A DNA stretch of 24,950 bases from Pseudomonadota bacterium (GTDB lineage Bacteria; Bdellovibrionota_B; Oligoflexia; Oligoflexales; Bin106): positions 1 to 24,950 of the forward strand of contig JAPOQT010000124.1 in NCBI GenBank assembly GCA_026710525.1. Direction: 5' to 3'. The stretch's first letter is position 1. Each line of letters begins with the position of its first letter. The notes under the pieces were generated by a model that saw nothing but the letters and a program-made list of their open reading frames with translations, was not told the DNA's origin and searched no databases. Below are positions 1-8,533 of the stretch, piece after piece. The position numbers and the translations under genes are program-made.

Positions 1-608
1 CCAGCCACCGAAGTGACTTGGTTATTATTAAACGTGATTTCTGATTGACTCTGTAAATAACCTTTAAATAATAACTGTTTAAGTAGTGGTTTTACCAAGG
101 CATTAGCCTGGGGAGATGCCACATAAGCATCGATGGCGTAACGTAAAATATTAGTTAAGGGAAATTGCCTGGCAGATAACTTGATTTTAGCTGGTAAGGT
201 GTTGCGACGGAAAAGATCAACCAACCGGAACTGAACCTCAAGATCCAAATAGCCCGTCTTCGTTTTCTTACTATTTTTTTTACTATACAACTGAAGTTGC
301 AGTGTGAGGCGGCCAATGAGAAGATGGCTTACTTTTAGCTTGGTGGCTATTCGATGAAAACGTAAACTCTCGCGATTTTCGCCAGTGGTTTGTTGGTGTT
401 GTTCTAGAACCACGCGACTGAGAGAAATAGTAAGTGGTAAGCCTACCGATAGTTTTTCTATTTCCACCGGTTGACCCAGTTGTTCTGAAACTTGCAAGAT
501 TAATGATTCTTTAATCAGTCCAAAGGGAAAGGTAATCAAGATAAAAAGAATCATAAACGCCACAAAAGAAGTGAGCAATGTGGCTATGAGTAAAAAGCGT
601 TTTGTCAT
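1..608 (-). CDS. gspN: Type II secretion protein GspN, 3' end beyond the window
   Basis: The open frame starts at ATG 608 and stays open to the left edge, so about 202 N-terminal residues are visible. The protein begins with a short basic N-terminus and one hydrophobic segment (about residues 7-29), followed by a beta-rich AsmA-like stretch containing EQLGQPVEIEKLSVGLPLTI. This architecture, an inner-membrane anchor plus a periplasmic beta domain, and its place as last gene after gspM fit the GspN family found in Leptospira, Bdellovibrio and deltaproteobacteria. There GspN is an accessory of the type II secretion system. No convincing Shine-Dalgarno sequence lies before the ATG. The gap to gspM is 38 bp, so co-transcription is likely. 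The call rests on context and fold impression more than on a diagnostic motif. Confidence 0.7.
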   Translation of the reverse strand, partial: MTKRFLLIATLLTSFVAFMILFILITFPFGLIKESLILQVSEQLGQPVEIEKLSVGLPLTISLSRVVLEQHQQTTGENRESLRFHRIATKLKVSHLLIGRLTLQLQLYSKKNSKKTKTGYLDLEVQFRLVDLFRRNTLPAKIKLSARQFPLTNILRYAIDAYVASPQANALVKPLLKQLLFKGYLQSQSEITFNNNQVTSVA

Positions 609-646
609 GGTGCAGCAAAGTCATTCGGCAAAAGAGTTGATAAAAT

Positions 647-1303
647 TTATTTCGTTAAGTAACCACGGACAGAGACTTTGGTATCAAAGTAGAGCTTCGT
701 TTCGTAACGGGCACGAATCGATAAGTGACTCACACGCAAATATTGTTCACCTTTTTCCAGGGCTGAAAGATATTTAATCATTTTTGGTAACGAAATATTA
801 TCCATGACAACATCAACCTTCACCGTGTTTATTTCTGTATGAAAAAGATCACTATCGTTTAAAGGAACAATCTTTTCGCCGAGGCTAGCTAAACTCACAT
901 CCATTTCTTTCGATATTTTTTCAAAATAACTCTTAAAACCAGATATGTTTTTAGATTTTTTACCAACGTCTCGAAGCACGCTCTCAAACTTGCTATTTGC
1001 TACCTGATATTCGGTCATTAAGCCATTAAATTTTCGGTGCGCCTGTAAGCTGTCATATAGCTCTTGGCGTAATCCATTGACTCCTTTGATGTAAAGTAAG
1101 CTGGCAAAAACAACAAAAAATAAAATCATAAATAACCCGCCAGCAAGCATGAGCTTCTGTTCCCTAGGACGAAGTTTCTGGAAACTATCAATGAGGAAAT
1201 CAAGGCGCTCGTTGTTCATACCAAAGACAACGACACTGATTTTATCACCTATCTGATAGATACGAGACTTAAGGAAGTCAAAAGTGTTGCTTAAACTATT
1301 CAT
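647..1303 (-). CDS. gspM: Type II secretion inner-membrane protein GspM (PilO-like)
   Basis: The product has 218 residues. A cytoplasmic N-terminal part of about 50 residues is followed by one membrane segment (about 53-72, LAGGLFMILFFVVFASLLYI), then a coiled-coil-like stretch and a small alpha/beta periplasmic domain. This is the layout of GspM and PilO, which dimerise with GspL/PilN in the assembly platform. Sequence motifs are weak, as is usual for the family, so the assignment leans on position directly after gspL (26-bp gap) and before gspN. The start ATG 1303 has only a weak A-rich ribosome binding site. Confidence 0.75.
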   Translation of the reverse strand: MNSLSNTFDFLKSRIYQIGDKISVVVFGMNNERLDFLIDSFQKLRPREQKLMLAGGLFMILFFVVFASLLYIKGVNGLRQELYDSLQAHRKFNGLMTEYQVANSKFESVLRDVGKKSKNISGFKSYFEKISKEMDVSLASLGEKIVPLNDSDLFHTEINTVKVDVVMDNISLPKMIKYLSALEKGEQYLRVSHLSIRARYETKLYFDTKVSVRGYLTK

Positions 1304-1329
1304 ACAATATTTTCTATGATGATATTAAG

Positions 1330-3003
1330 TTATAACAAAGCATCGGGAGTGAATACCGATTCGATGGCAAAGGTAATCACTTTGCCGTCAGTCCCTGGCT
1401 TTGAACCACTGTTTTTCTCTGTGACACCATTAAAATTCGGATGTTTACTGATAAGATCTCTGATTTTCACCACGGAACTATAACCATCTGTTTCACCTTG
1501 GAGGACAATCTTTCCTGTGCTATCGGATTGTATCGAAAAGTCATAGAGAATAATATCAACAGTAATGTCAGGTGGGATAATTTCTGAGAGAATCATTAAC
1601 GCTTGTAATGCAGGACTCCCTGCATTAGCATAGACAAAATTATCCACGGACGTCTGTTTTGCTGAAATCTGGAGTTGTAAATGGTTTTCAACATATTTGC
1701 GCACAGCAGGAAATGATTTCATTCTAGCTAGTTCTTTCCCTTTTGATGGTTCGATTTTGAGAAATTTTTGACGATAACTTTTTTCGAATTTGCTCACCTG
1801 ATGATGGTAAAAAATACCTTGGATAATATAGGCAAAGATCATTAAACAAGCGATGGCAGAAAACCAAAGAGTTGTTTTAGAGAACACCTTGAGAAAGGCT
1901 TCGGAATCTTGAGAATAAACAAACTCATCCCTGCGTAAATTGATCCGAGACATTTTTTTCTGCCCTGACACAACCCTTAAACCAATGGCGACTGCTTGGG
2001 GAATAATTTCACCATGTTGTTTGATGGAGTCACTAATGTGTAGGTCAGAGAAGGATATTTGACTAAATTCTAATGGTAGTAGCATCTCTCTCTGTAAGTA
2101 TTGGGCAAAACCTTTGAGCTTACTGGTACCCCCCGAAAGATAAACACGGGCGATAGGTCTTTTTTCCAGGCTTTTAAAAGCGAGAAGAGTACGAGCAAGG
2201 TCCTTAGGCAAGCCTTGGCTAGCGATACCAAAGGTGCGGGCAATGGCGAGCTCTTCCTGAGAAAGTCCTAAATCTTCGCCTCCTGTTTTACTAGCGATAC
2301 ATGAGACCTCATGCTTTATTTTTTGTGATTTTTGATATGACACTTCAAGATCTCGTGCCAGCACCTCTGTGAGATATTTTCCTCCTAAATTCAGGGTGCG
2401 AAACATTCGTAGTTTTTCACCTTCCATAATACACATGGAAGTTTTCTCATGACCAACGTCTACTAGGCCATACAACTCATCCTCGGCTACTTGAATATGA
2501 GGGGTGAGATTAAACAACGACAGTGAATCGACATCAACTACCCTAGGGTCAATATTCACCCTATTTAACTGGGATAAAAAGTTGGCCATTTTGTTTTTTT
2601 GTAGCATCACCACCAAGACCTGGGAGCCTTGACCATTCTTGCTGAGAATTTGATGATCGATGATCATCTCATCTAAACTAAAAGGCACGAGGTCTTCAAC
2701 CTGAAACCTGAGTGCAGCAGAAATTTTACGGGGATCAGAAAAAGGAAGTTGTAACATTCTTGATGAAATGTATTGACCTGGCATTGCGGTAACAATACGA
2801 TCAGCTTCGAGCTTATTTGATTCAAATAGCTCTTTCATCGTTTGAAACACTAATTCTTCTTGGGTTAAATGAGAGGCACTATCTGATGCGAGAGGCAGCA
2901 CCTCTTCATAAAAATGGTCGATTTTATAAGAGCTGAGACTACTGGTAATTTCAACAGCTTTAATCGAGTACGAGCCAATATCGAGGCCTACGACTTTGAG
3001 CAC
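1330..3003 (-). CDS. gspL: Type II secretion protein GspL with PilM-like actin-fold domain
   Basis: The product has 557 residues. The N-terminal two thirds are a PilM/FtsA-type actin-fold domain. Its phosphate-1 loop DIGSYSIKAVEI is at the N-terminus, a second phosphate loop reads GLVDVGHEKTSMCI, and an adenosine motif reads VYLSGGTSKLKGFAQYL. One membrane segment lies at about residues 379-398, followed by a periplasmic PilN/GspL-like ferredoxin-fold domain with IIPPDITVDIILYDFSI. GspL links the cytoplasmic ATPase GspE to the membrane platform and partners GspM. The start is GTG 3003, chosen because a strong AAAGGAG lies 7 nt upstream. The clearly PilM-like N-terminus is typical of the Bdellovibrio/Myxococcus style of GspL rather than the enterobacterial one. 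A type IV pilus PilM-PilN fusion is the alternative, but the gspI-J-K neighbours argue against it. Confidence 0.88.
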   Translation of the reverse strand: MLKVVGLDIGSYSIKAVEITSSLSSYKIDHFYEEVLPLASDSASHLTQEELVFQTMKELFESNKLEADRIVTAMPGQYISSRMLQLPFSDPRKISAALRFQVEDLVPFSLDEMIIDHQILSKNGQGSQVLVVMLQKNKMANFLSQLNRVNIDPRVVDVDSLSLFNLTPHIQVAEDELYGLVDVGHEKTSMCIMEGEKLRMFRTLNLGGKYLTEVLARDLEVSYQKSQKIKHEVSCIASKTGGEDLGLSQEELAIARTFGIASQGLPKDLARTLLAFKSLEKRPIARVYLSGGTSKLKGFAQYLQREMLLPLEFSQISFSDLHISDSIKQHGEIIPQAVAIGLRVVSGQKKMSRINLRRDEFVYSQDSEAFLKVFSKTTLWFSAIACLMIFAYIIQGIFYHHQVSKFEKSYRQKFLKIEPSKGKELARMKSFPAVRKYVENHLQLQISAKQTSVDNFVYANAGSPALQALMILSEIIPPDITVDIILYDFSIQSDSTGKIVLQGETDGYSSVVKIRDLISKHPNFNGVTEKNSGSKPGTDGKVITFAIESVFTPDALL

Positions 3004-3053
3004 GACAACTCTCCTTTAATCAACCAGACACCACTTGATCACAAGTTTTTCAA

Positions 3054-4313
3054 TTAACCAGAATGATTCTTCCAGTATAACACATCATACGCCGTCCCCC
3101 TTTTATTCGTTTTCATAAACTGGGGAGATAGACGTTGAATAACGCTTTCAATAACCTTTTGAGTATCGCCTGATTTACCAACACTCTTAATACGGAAAGT
3201 ATTCGATGCCACGCCAAACCAACGGGAGCGATCTTCATCATCTTGTTTCTCATAACAAAGAGATTCTCCTAAGAATTTTTCGACTCCGAGTTTATTTGAG
3301 GCCATAACTTTTCTCGCTTCTTGATCAGCGGTAAAAGTCCTAACAAAATTCTCATAACAGTCGGTTGTCATTTCTGGAAATAAACACTGCAAAAGTTCTC
3401 TGGAGACAGTGTTAATGTTTAAAAAAGGCTTTTTTGCCAGCTCACCACGAGTGAAATTACTATATTGGTTAGGAATAGGGAAGACGGTGATAAATGGTGA
3501 AAATACGGCGTGTATCTGGTAGTCCCAACCAGTGACTAGTCTGATTTGATCAACACTCTCAAGGGGATGATTTATTGCTTTATAAGGTGGATCATTTTTT
3601 TCATAGGGGCCGTTCTCTGAGGAAAGACCAGATTGGACACGGACTTTTTTATCAATATCAATAAAATCAAACACTCTGTAGGCCATTTCATCGGCAGAAT
3701 AACCTTTGTCTTCAAGGAAACGTTGTTCAACAGGGCAAGAAAACAATAAGTTAAGGGCACGAATAACCTCAGACCCCATGCGAGATGACTGTAACATACT
3801 GAGATTGATCCGTGAGGTCTCATCTTCTGTGTGTAAGGTAAAACTACCGCCTAAGTCTCTGAGTTTTTGAATCACGTCACGGTGATTAAAATCTGACAAA
3901 CCAAACATGTCAACGATCATAGTGAGCATATTGCTCTCTTCGCCGCCAAATGGAATCTCGTTAAGCATGGTCCAAATATCCCCGGTACTATCGGTGAGTG
4001 GTTGTTTCACAGTCTCTTTCATAGTGAGGTCAAGACCATAGTCAATGGCAAGGAGGAATGCGCCGAGATTTTGTCCGCTCTTAGCGAGCATTTCAGCTCG
4101 AGAAGAATCTTGAAAATTCATGGTGATCCGATGAGCCACATGAGATGTCACTATTAAATCAGCCACAAAAGTAATCATAAAAGCGATAATTGATAGACTG
4201 AGGATAAGGGAGATACTCTTTGATGATAGAATACCGTCGCGCAAGGATAATAGTCGAGAGCGTACTCTTATGGCAGAGTGGATGTGATGCCTGTTTTGTC
4301 GTAAGCGGAGCAT
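3054..4313 (-). CDS. gspK: Type II secretion minor pseudopilin GspK
   Basis: The product has 419 residues, somewhat longer than most GspK proteins. A basic N-terminus leads to a hydrophobic helix (about 34-54). GspK hallmarks follow: an early SSRAEMLAKSGQNLGAFLL stretch, the DETSRINLSML region, and a late helix-hairpin segment KPFLNINTVSRELLQCLFPE. GspK caps the pseudopilus tip together with GspI and GspJ. The start ATG 4313 has AGGA 4 nt upstream. The probable prepilin-peptidase site has Lys-Ser (residues 32-33) before the helix, not the usual glycine, as also seen in the neighbouring GspI. It follows gspJ by 9 bp. Confidence 0.85.
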   Translation of the reverse strand: MLRLRQNRHHIHSAIRVRSRLLSLRDGILSSKSISLILSLSIIAFMITFVADLIVTSHVAHRITMNFQDSSRAEMLAKSGQNLGAFLLAIDYGLDLTMKETVKQPLTDSTGDIWTMLNEIPFGGEESNMLTMIVDMFGLSDFNHRDVIQKLRDLGGSFTLHTEDETSRINLSMLQSSRMGSEVIRALNLLFSCPVEQRFLEDKGYSADEMAYRVFDFIDIDKKVRVQSGLSSENGPYEKNDPPYKAINHPLESVDQIRLVTGWDYQIHAVFSPFITVFPIPNQYSNFTRGELAKKPFLNINTVSRELLQCLFPEMTTDCYENFVRTFTADQEARKVMASNKLGVEKFLGESLCYEKQDDEDRSRWFGVASNTFRIKSVGKSGDTQKVIESVIQRLSPQFMKTNKRGTAYDVLYWKNHSG

Positions 4314-4322
4314 GTTTTCCTA

Positions 4323-5072
4323 TTATAATCTTAGGGTCTTAGTTTTATCTTTTAACTCGATGAATCGTCGTGCCCAAGGGAGTAAAACGATGGTTCGTCT
4401 TTCAGCAAAAGCACCAGGCTCATTCACATCCATAATGCTGTTTTGAGCACTAGGATCATCACTTTCAGGGTCGGTAGGATATGCTCGCACCGCCACCCTC
4501 ACAAGACGAGGTATCGACTGTTTAAAGTCAGATTTTTCTGTATCCCAAGTACTGAGCCAACCGTCTCCGTTCCACATTTCAAATGTGAATGATTCAATAC
4601 CTTCAACCACCAGTCTGGTTGTGATTTCACCATCAAAACCCAGGGTCATTTCGCCGCGAAATAAAGCTAGTCTGCCAGGAAAACGCTCACTCTCTTTGAC
4701 CTCATACTCTACAGTAATGAGTTCACCCCTTTGGGCGTCTCCATAGTTGTTCTGGGCATTCATGGTAGTAAATGATACGGTTGTTTGGCCGCCAAAACTG
4801 GTTACTTTAAAAAACGTATTGGTCACACCATCCATGATCATATGCTTATCGTAATTCACTGACAGCATATAAGTATGTTCTAAATCTTTTTTCATCATAT
4901 GCATGGCCGTATTTAACCGAGAGATCACCTGTGTTTGTTCACTAAGGCCTAAACGCATATCAACACTCCCTCGCATCAAACTGCTAATGGCAATCACCAT
5001 AAATGCTAACAGGGAGATCGTAATGAGGACTTCCAGTAACGTAAAGCCTTGCTGCTGTTTGTGAGTTGCCAT
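4323..5072 (-). CDS. gspJ: Type II secretion minor pseudopilin GspJ
   Basis: The product has 249 residues and a textbook type IV prepilin leader: MATHKQQQG, then FTLLEVLITISLLAFM, with Gly9 at -1, Phe10 at +1 and Glu14 at +5. The rest is a beta-rich globular domain with IESFTFEMWNGDGWLSTWDT, which fits GspJ (residues around a W-G-W core and a late VRVAVRAYP strand). GspJ joins GspI and GspK in the pseudopilus tip complex. Its ribosome binding site AAAGGAG (6 nt before ATG 5072) is made from the last codons of gspI, whose stop is only a base away, so translational coupling is likely. Confidence 0.88.
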   Translation of the reverse strand: MATHKQQQGFTLLEVLITISLLAFMVIAISSLMRGSVDMRLGLSEQTQVISRLNTAMHMMKKDLEHTYMLSVNYDKHMIMDGVTNTFFKVTSFGGQTTVSFTTMNAQNNYGDAQRGELITVEYEVKESERFPGRLALFRGEMTLGFDGEITTRLVVEGIESFTFEMWNGDGWLSTWDTEKSDFKQSIPRLVRVAVRAYPTDPESDDPSAQNSIMDVNEPGAFAERRTIVLLPWARRFIELKDKTKTLRL

Positions 5073-5073
5073 C

Positions 5074-5787
5074 CTACTCTCCTTTAGGTAGATCAGTTAT
5101 GCCAGGCACCGGTGCTGCTTTATTACTGTTTTTGTTGTTGCCTTCGTTGTTATCTGATGGTGGTTGGTTTTTTTTGTCCGTCTTATTATCAGGTGGTATA
5201 GCTTGATCATTAGGCGATTCCGAGGTGTTACCCACTGCCGATGACTGCATAGCAAGAATTTGCATATCCAGAGCCCGTTGATTAACGAGGATCATACTGA
5301 GGGATGTGGATGATTTGCGAGCCCCTTCAGGCCATAACACTTCCACAGTGGCTATTTTAATCATATGATCATTAAAGATTTGCTTGATTTGGTCAGTGAT
5401 CAAGTTAGATACTGGTGGTCCTCCCTCTTGGTTGTTCTGTCCTTCGCCAGTTAGCATGGCAAAAATGGGCAGTTTCCATTCTTCACTGCTAATTTTATAG
5501 GAATAATCAGTAAAGATTTTGGTTGCGTCTTTGCCCCAAAAATCATCACCAATCTTTTTTTCATTAACGGTTAACTCTAGTTCACTAAAATCCCTGGTTT
5601 GCCATTCATACTCAAGTCGTGCCATAATACCCTGAGCTAGCCATATCCCTTCGGATAGACGACGACTATACTCCACCGAATACACGACTTGTCCTTGAAT
5701 ACCGGTCACTTGGAGTAACACCACAGCTAACATGCCCACGGCAATCACAGTCTCAAATAAAGAAAAACTTTTTTCTCCGTTACTCAT
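5074..5787 (-). CDS. gspI: Type II secretion minor pseudopilin GspI, long form
   Basis: The product has 237 residues, about twice the usual GspI length. The prepilin leader is MSNGEKS followed by FSLFETVIAVGMLAVVLL. Glu12 is at +5, but the -1 residue is Ser7, not glycine. The hydrophobic helix is followed by the GspI-like stretch RRLSEGIWLAQGIMARLEYEW, and then by extra sequence. The last 50 or so residues are rich in Asn, Gln, Pro, Lys and Asp, and look disordered. ATG 5787 has GAAGAG 7 nt upstream. It is the first gene of the visible operon, with no gspG or gspH upstream. It could be another minor pseudopilin, but gene order I-J-K supports GspI. Confidence 0.75.
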   Translation of the reverse strand: MSNGEKSFSLFETVIAVGMLAVVLLQVTGIQGQVVYSVEYSRRLSEGIWLAQGIMARLEYEWQTRDFSELELTVNEKKIGDDFWGKDATKIFTDYSYKISSEEWKLPIFAMLTGEGQNNQEGGPPVSNLITDQIKQIFNDHMIKIATVEVLWPEGARKSSTSLSMILVNQRALDMQILAMQSSAVGNTSESPNDQAIPPDNKTDKKNQPPSDNNEGNNKNSNKAAPVPGITDLPKGE

Positions 5788-5979
5788 TCACAAACTCTTC
5801 ATACGGTGGAGTCATTCATATGACTTCTGTTAAGATGATGGGTAGTAGTCTTACTGCCAAAGCTTCTTATGACATTTTAGCTATCAATGGTGGTGAAAAA
5901 AATAATGTATTCATATCAATTGACGATAACCTTCATAGTTAATGTATGGCTGTTACATTCATTAGGAGCAATTTAAGCT
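5788..5979. promoter_or_regulatory. Divergent intergenic region between gspI and the first lipoprotein gene
   Basis: This 192-bp spacer must carry the 5' signals for gspI (minus) and the lipoprotein gene (plus). On the plus strand a good -35-like TTGACG lies at 5920-5925, but the -10 at the right spacing is poor (TGTATG). AGGAG at 5964-5968 sits 11 nt before ATG 5980. No clear minus-strand promoter was found. A 40-codon plus-strand frame (5820-5942) occupies much of the spacer. Confidence 0.35.
5820..5942 (+). CDS. Possible 40-residue small protein of unknown function
   Basis: An ATG frame of 40 codons ends in TAA 37 bp before the lipoprotein gene. GGAG lies 8 nt before the ATG, which is good spacing. 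The predicted peptide starts MTSVKMMGSSLTAKASYDIL and ends with an acidic-polar tail. It has no signal peptide, no membrane segment and no recognised family. It may be a leader peptide or small gene co-transcribed with the lipoprotein gene, or a chance frame in a divergent promoter region. The call is based only on start, ribosome binding site and position. Confidence 0.25.
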   Translation: MTSVKMMGSSLTAKASYDILAINGGEKNNVFISIDDNLHS

Positions 5980-7740
5980 ATGGTAAACTTAAAGTATTTT
6001 ACCACTGTGTTTATTATATACCCTCTTTTTATTCTTCCACTCGCATCATGTAAAAGTTTCTCCTTTAATGAGCAAAAAGGGGAAAACAATTATTCTCTCC
6101 AAGGTCTTTTCGATAGTCAGCATCTCCTCAGACTGAAACAGGTTGATGGTAGTGCTATATTGTTTCGTTTTGAAGTTTGTCCTTTTGGTGCCAGTAAGAA
6201 TCAGATTCTTGAACAGTATTGTGTTTCCGCTCTGCAAACAAATAGTGGCGATGACATTATATTTTCTGTGGAAATGATTCAAGAAATGAATTTGACGGCA
6301 AGGGAAAAGCAAGAATTGAATGACCTGCACGTCTTGTGGATGGGATATCGAGACGATATAATCGATCTCTCAGGGCGTGAGCCAAGGGAGCTAGTAGCCA
6401 TTCTTGGTGGCAGTTTTACTTTAGGCAATTTTGCCGGTTATGCCACTCATGCTGCTTCGTACAAGATGAGTTCAGATCATTATTTCAAACGGTTTGGTGT
6501 ACGAAACGTTGAACAGGCTACGAAGGAGCTTAATCAAGTCATTAAAGAGCTGAAACTCTTTGGTTTGGATGTGTCCACGGACTTAGAACCAACACTCAGC
6601 ACCCAAGAATTTTGGTACCTTAAAGAAAACAGCACGAATAAATTTTCAGTAAAATTTCACAAATCCCATTACCCTGCCATCAGTGCTCTCTCTCAAAGCG
6701 GCCTTAGTACTGATGAGCAAGTGTTGGCAGTCGTTAGAAATTTTGTCAGAAACAACTCATTTCAGGAGTTGGTTAATGCGAATATGTATGAGCGTTTTTT
6801 ATCGTACTATCAATTGAAATATTCAACTGTTTTAGTGACACCAGGCATGCCCACTTTTTGTGGTGTTAGTTGTTTAGAGCAAGCTTTCAAGCAAGATCCG
6901 AAAGGTATCCTAGATGAACTTGATCGTTTTATTATGGATCGAGGACGGGTTAAAAAATATTTCAACGAGAGAGTTTTAACCAAACTGGGTCGTATGGAAC
7001 AACTTCTGGAGGCTGTGGCAGTTAAGAGGCCAGCGAATCTCGCAGGGATGAAATTGACAACGGGGAATATGTTGAGGAGAACGCGTGCTTTTGCGATATG
7101 GAGTGGAGGTGCCGCGTTAGCTATCATGGCCCTAGAAAACAATAACTTTATGAATAAGGCAAGTAGCGCTGTTAATACGGCTTACAATAAGGTCGTCGAT
7201 CGTGTTACAGGTGGTAATACCCTCGATCCCAATTACGCCGATAACAGAGCCGCGAATAATAATACAGGGGGGGCATTTTCAACCATGTCTGACAAACTAA
7301 CAGTGATGTTAAAAACCCCTGACACCATGAATGCTCTATGGAGCAATGTTAGTGATAAGAATCAGCCAACCGAGGCGATCACATCGGTACTTAAAGCTTT
7401 TGTTCTTTATGGGGGAACTTTGTTTAGTAGTGATGCAATAAGTAATTACTGTTTACCTGAATCATCGAATCAAGTTTATTCAAAAGTTTGTTATTTTCCA
7501 GAATCAGATCAATTAGCAGCGCAGGATGATGTGGCAACAGTACCGTTTAAGCAACTCTCATCAACTCTCCTATCTAAGCCTCAACCTAGTCAACAGGATG
7601 CGACAGCCCCAGAAGGAGATCAAAAAGAAGGCATCGACAGTAGTACTCAAGTGCCAACCATAAAATCAGAATCAGATAACGAATCCACAGATATTGATTT
7701 GCCAGAATCTGAAGAGGTTTTGTTACCGATAAGCGAGTAA
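5980..7740 (+). CDS. Large lipoprotein of unknown family, paralogue A
   Basis: The product has 586 residues. The signal peptide is lipoprotein-type, with a hydrophobic core and lipobox LASC (lipidated Cys24), so it should sit in a membrane facing the periplasm or the outside. It is clearly homologous along its whole length to the gene at 8534: shared blocks include QHLLRLKQ, RFEVCP, YCVxAL, YFKxxGVR, LEQAF, DRGxVK and YCLPE. Four cysteines are conserved in both (here C67, C81, C491, C504), which suggests two disulfides. Two glycine-rich hydrophobic stretches, LVAILGGSFTLGNFAGY and AIWSGGAALAIMALE, are also shared. Copy A alone has an extra CGVSC motif and an acidic, Ser/Pro/Gln-rich C-terminal tail of about 70 residues. 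AGGAG lies 11 nt before ATG 5980. No function is recognised. Confidence 0.85.
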   Translation: MVNLKYFTTVFIIYPLFILPLASCKSFSFNEQKGENNYSLQGLFDSQHLLRLKQVDGSAILFRFEVCPFGASKNQILEQYCVSALQTNSGDDIIFSVEMIQEMNLTAREKQELNDLHVLWMGYRDDIIDLSGREPRELVAILGGSFTLGNFAGYATHAASYKMSSDHYFKRFGVRNVEQATKELNQVIKELKLFGLDVSTDLEPTLSTQEFWYLKENSTNKFSVKFHKSHYPAISALSQSGLSTDEQVLAVVRNFVRNNSFQELVNANMYERFLSYYQLKYSTVLVTPGMPTFCGVSCLEQAFKQDPKGILDELDRFIMDRGRVKKYFNERVLTKLGRMEQLLEAVAVKRPANLAGMKLTTGNMLRRTRAFAIWSGGAALAIMALENNNFMNKASSAVNTAYNKVVDRVTGGNTLDPNYADNRAANNNTGGAFSTMSDKLTVMLKTPDTMNALWSNVSDKNQPTEAITSVLKAFVLYGGTLFSSDAISNYCLPESSNQVYSKVCYFPESDQLAAQDDVATVPFKQLSSTLLSKPQPSQQDATAPEGDQKEGIDSSTQVPTIKSESDNESTDIDLPESEEVLLPISE

Positions 7741-7779
7741 CATCAGTATTTGAGAGTTCTCAGCTACGATCAAACGGCA

Positions 7780-8405
7780 GTCTATGACCTTCCAGGTCTT
7801 TGATGGTTAGCATATTTATAAGACTCAAGCAGGTTGATGATCACAAACATTGACAGAATTAAGGCAAATAAGACGGTGTGTACTGCTTAGTGCTTGTTTA
7901 TCAAAGAGCTTGGCCCAGTGTGGGAAAGTTTCAATCGTTTCTTCACCATGAGAGAAGGACTGAATACAGTGATATTCTTTGGGATCCTATGGTAGATGAT
8001 ATTTCTCCAGATAGAGCATGACAAAATAGTAAATTTTGGCACTCAAATAAATGAGGTATTTGACGAAACGAACGTTAGTGATTATCTCGATGACGACTGG
8101 TGTTATGCTAGTTTATTTCGCTCTTGAATTAATAAAGAAACCTGATATAAAGCTATCCAGAGTGGCATAACGTCACCACCAAAATTTCTTGATAAACTGA
8201 GGTGAATGCTTGATGAAGTCACGAAGGTAGTGTTGATCAACCAGCAGAGCAGGTATTTTTTGTACTCAAAGCCTTTATTTTTTATGAGTACTCTGTTTGA
8301 TAGTGACGGCTAAGTCCCTAGTTACTGTTTACCGGAAGTCTCATCTGATGGGGCGGCGGCACCATGGAAGGTAATTTCACTATCACCTATTTTTTCTGCT
8401 AGTAA
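7780..8405 (+). pseudogene. Decayed third copy of the lipoprotein family
   Basis: No long frame exists here, but the DNA matches both flanking lipoprotein genes in order. 7789-7842 matches the QALFDGQHLLRLKQIDD coding block, with CAG changed to TAG at 7808-7810 and a one-base insertion. From about 7921 on, segments match the DNA for the YYNRFLHYY, NNPMDIL and RISVVSLATTGAMLAFLALE regions (8063-8127). The YCLPE block is at 8319-8342, and the C-terminal AAPFKQISSVPLSA region at 8355-8400. About 600 bp between the N-terminal block and residue 260 or so are missing. It is closer to the downstream copy. Stops and frameshifts occur in all frames. This is a true relic, not an intergenic spacer. Confidence 0.85.
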
Positions 8406-8533
8406 TCAACGAGAACAACAGAAGATGGTAGCTGAAAAAAGGGTAACTAAAAAAAGTAACAGTAGCATTATGAGATGCCAATCGACTAAATTGGTATCAG
8501 AATCTTTAAAGTATAGACGAGTATAAGACTAAA

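Noticed and set aside
6046..7142. Minus-strand frames inside the first lipoprotein gene
   Set aside because: They are antisense shadows without start signals; the plus-strand gene is supported by its signal peptide and a full-length paralogue.
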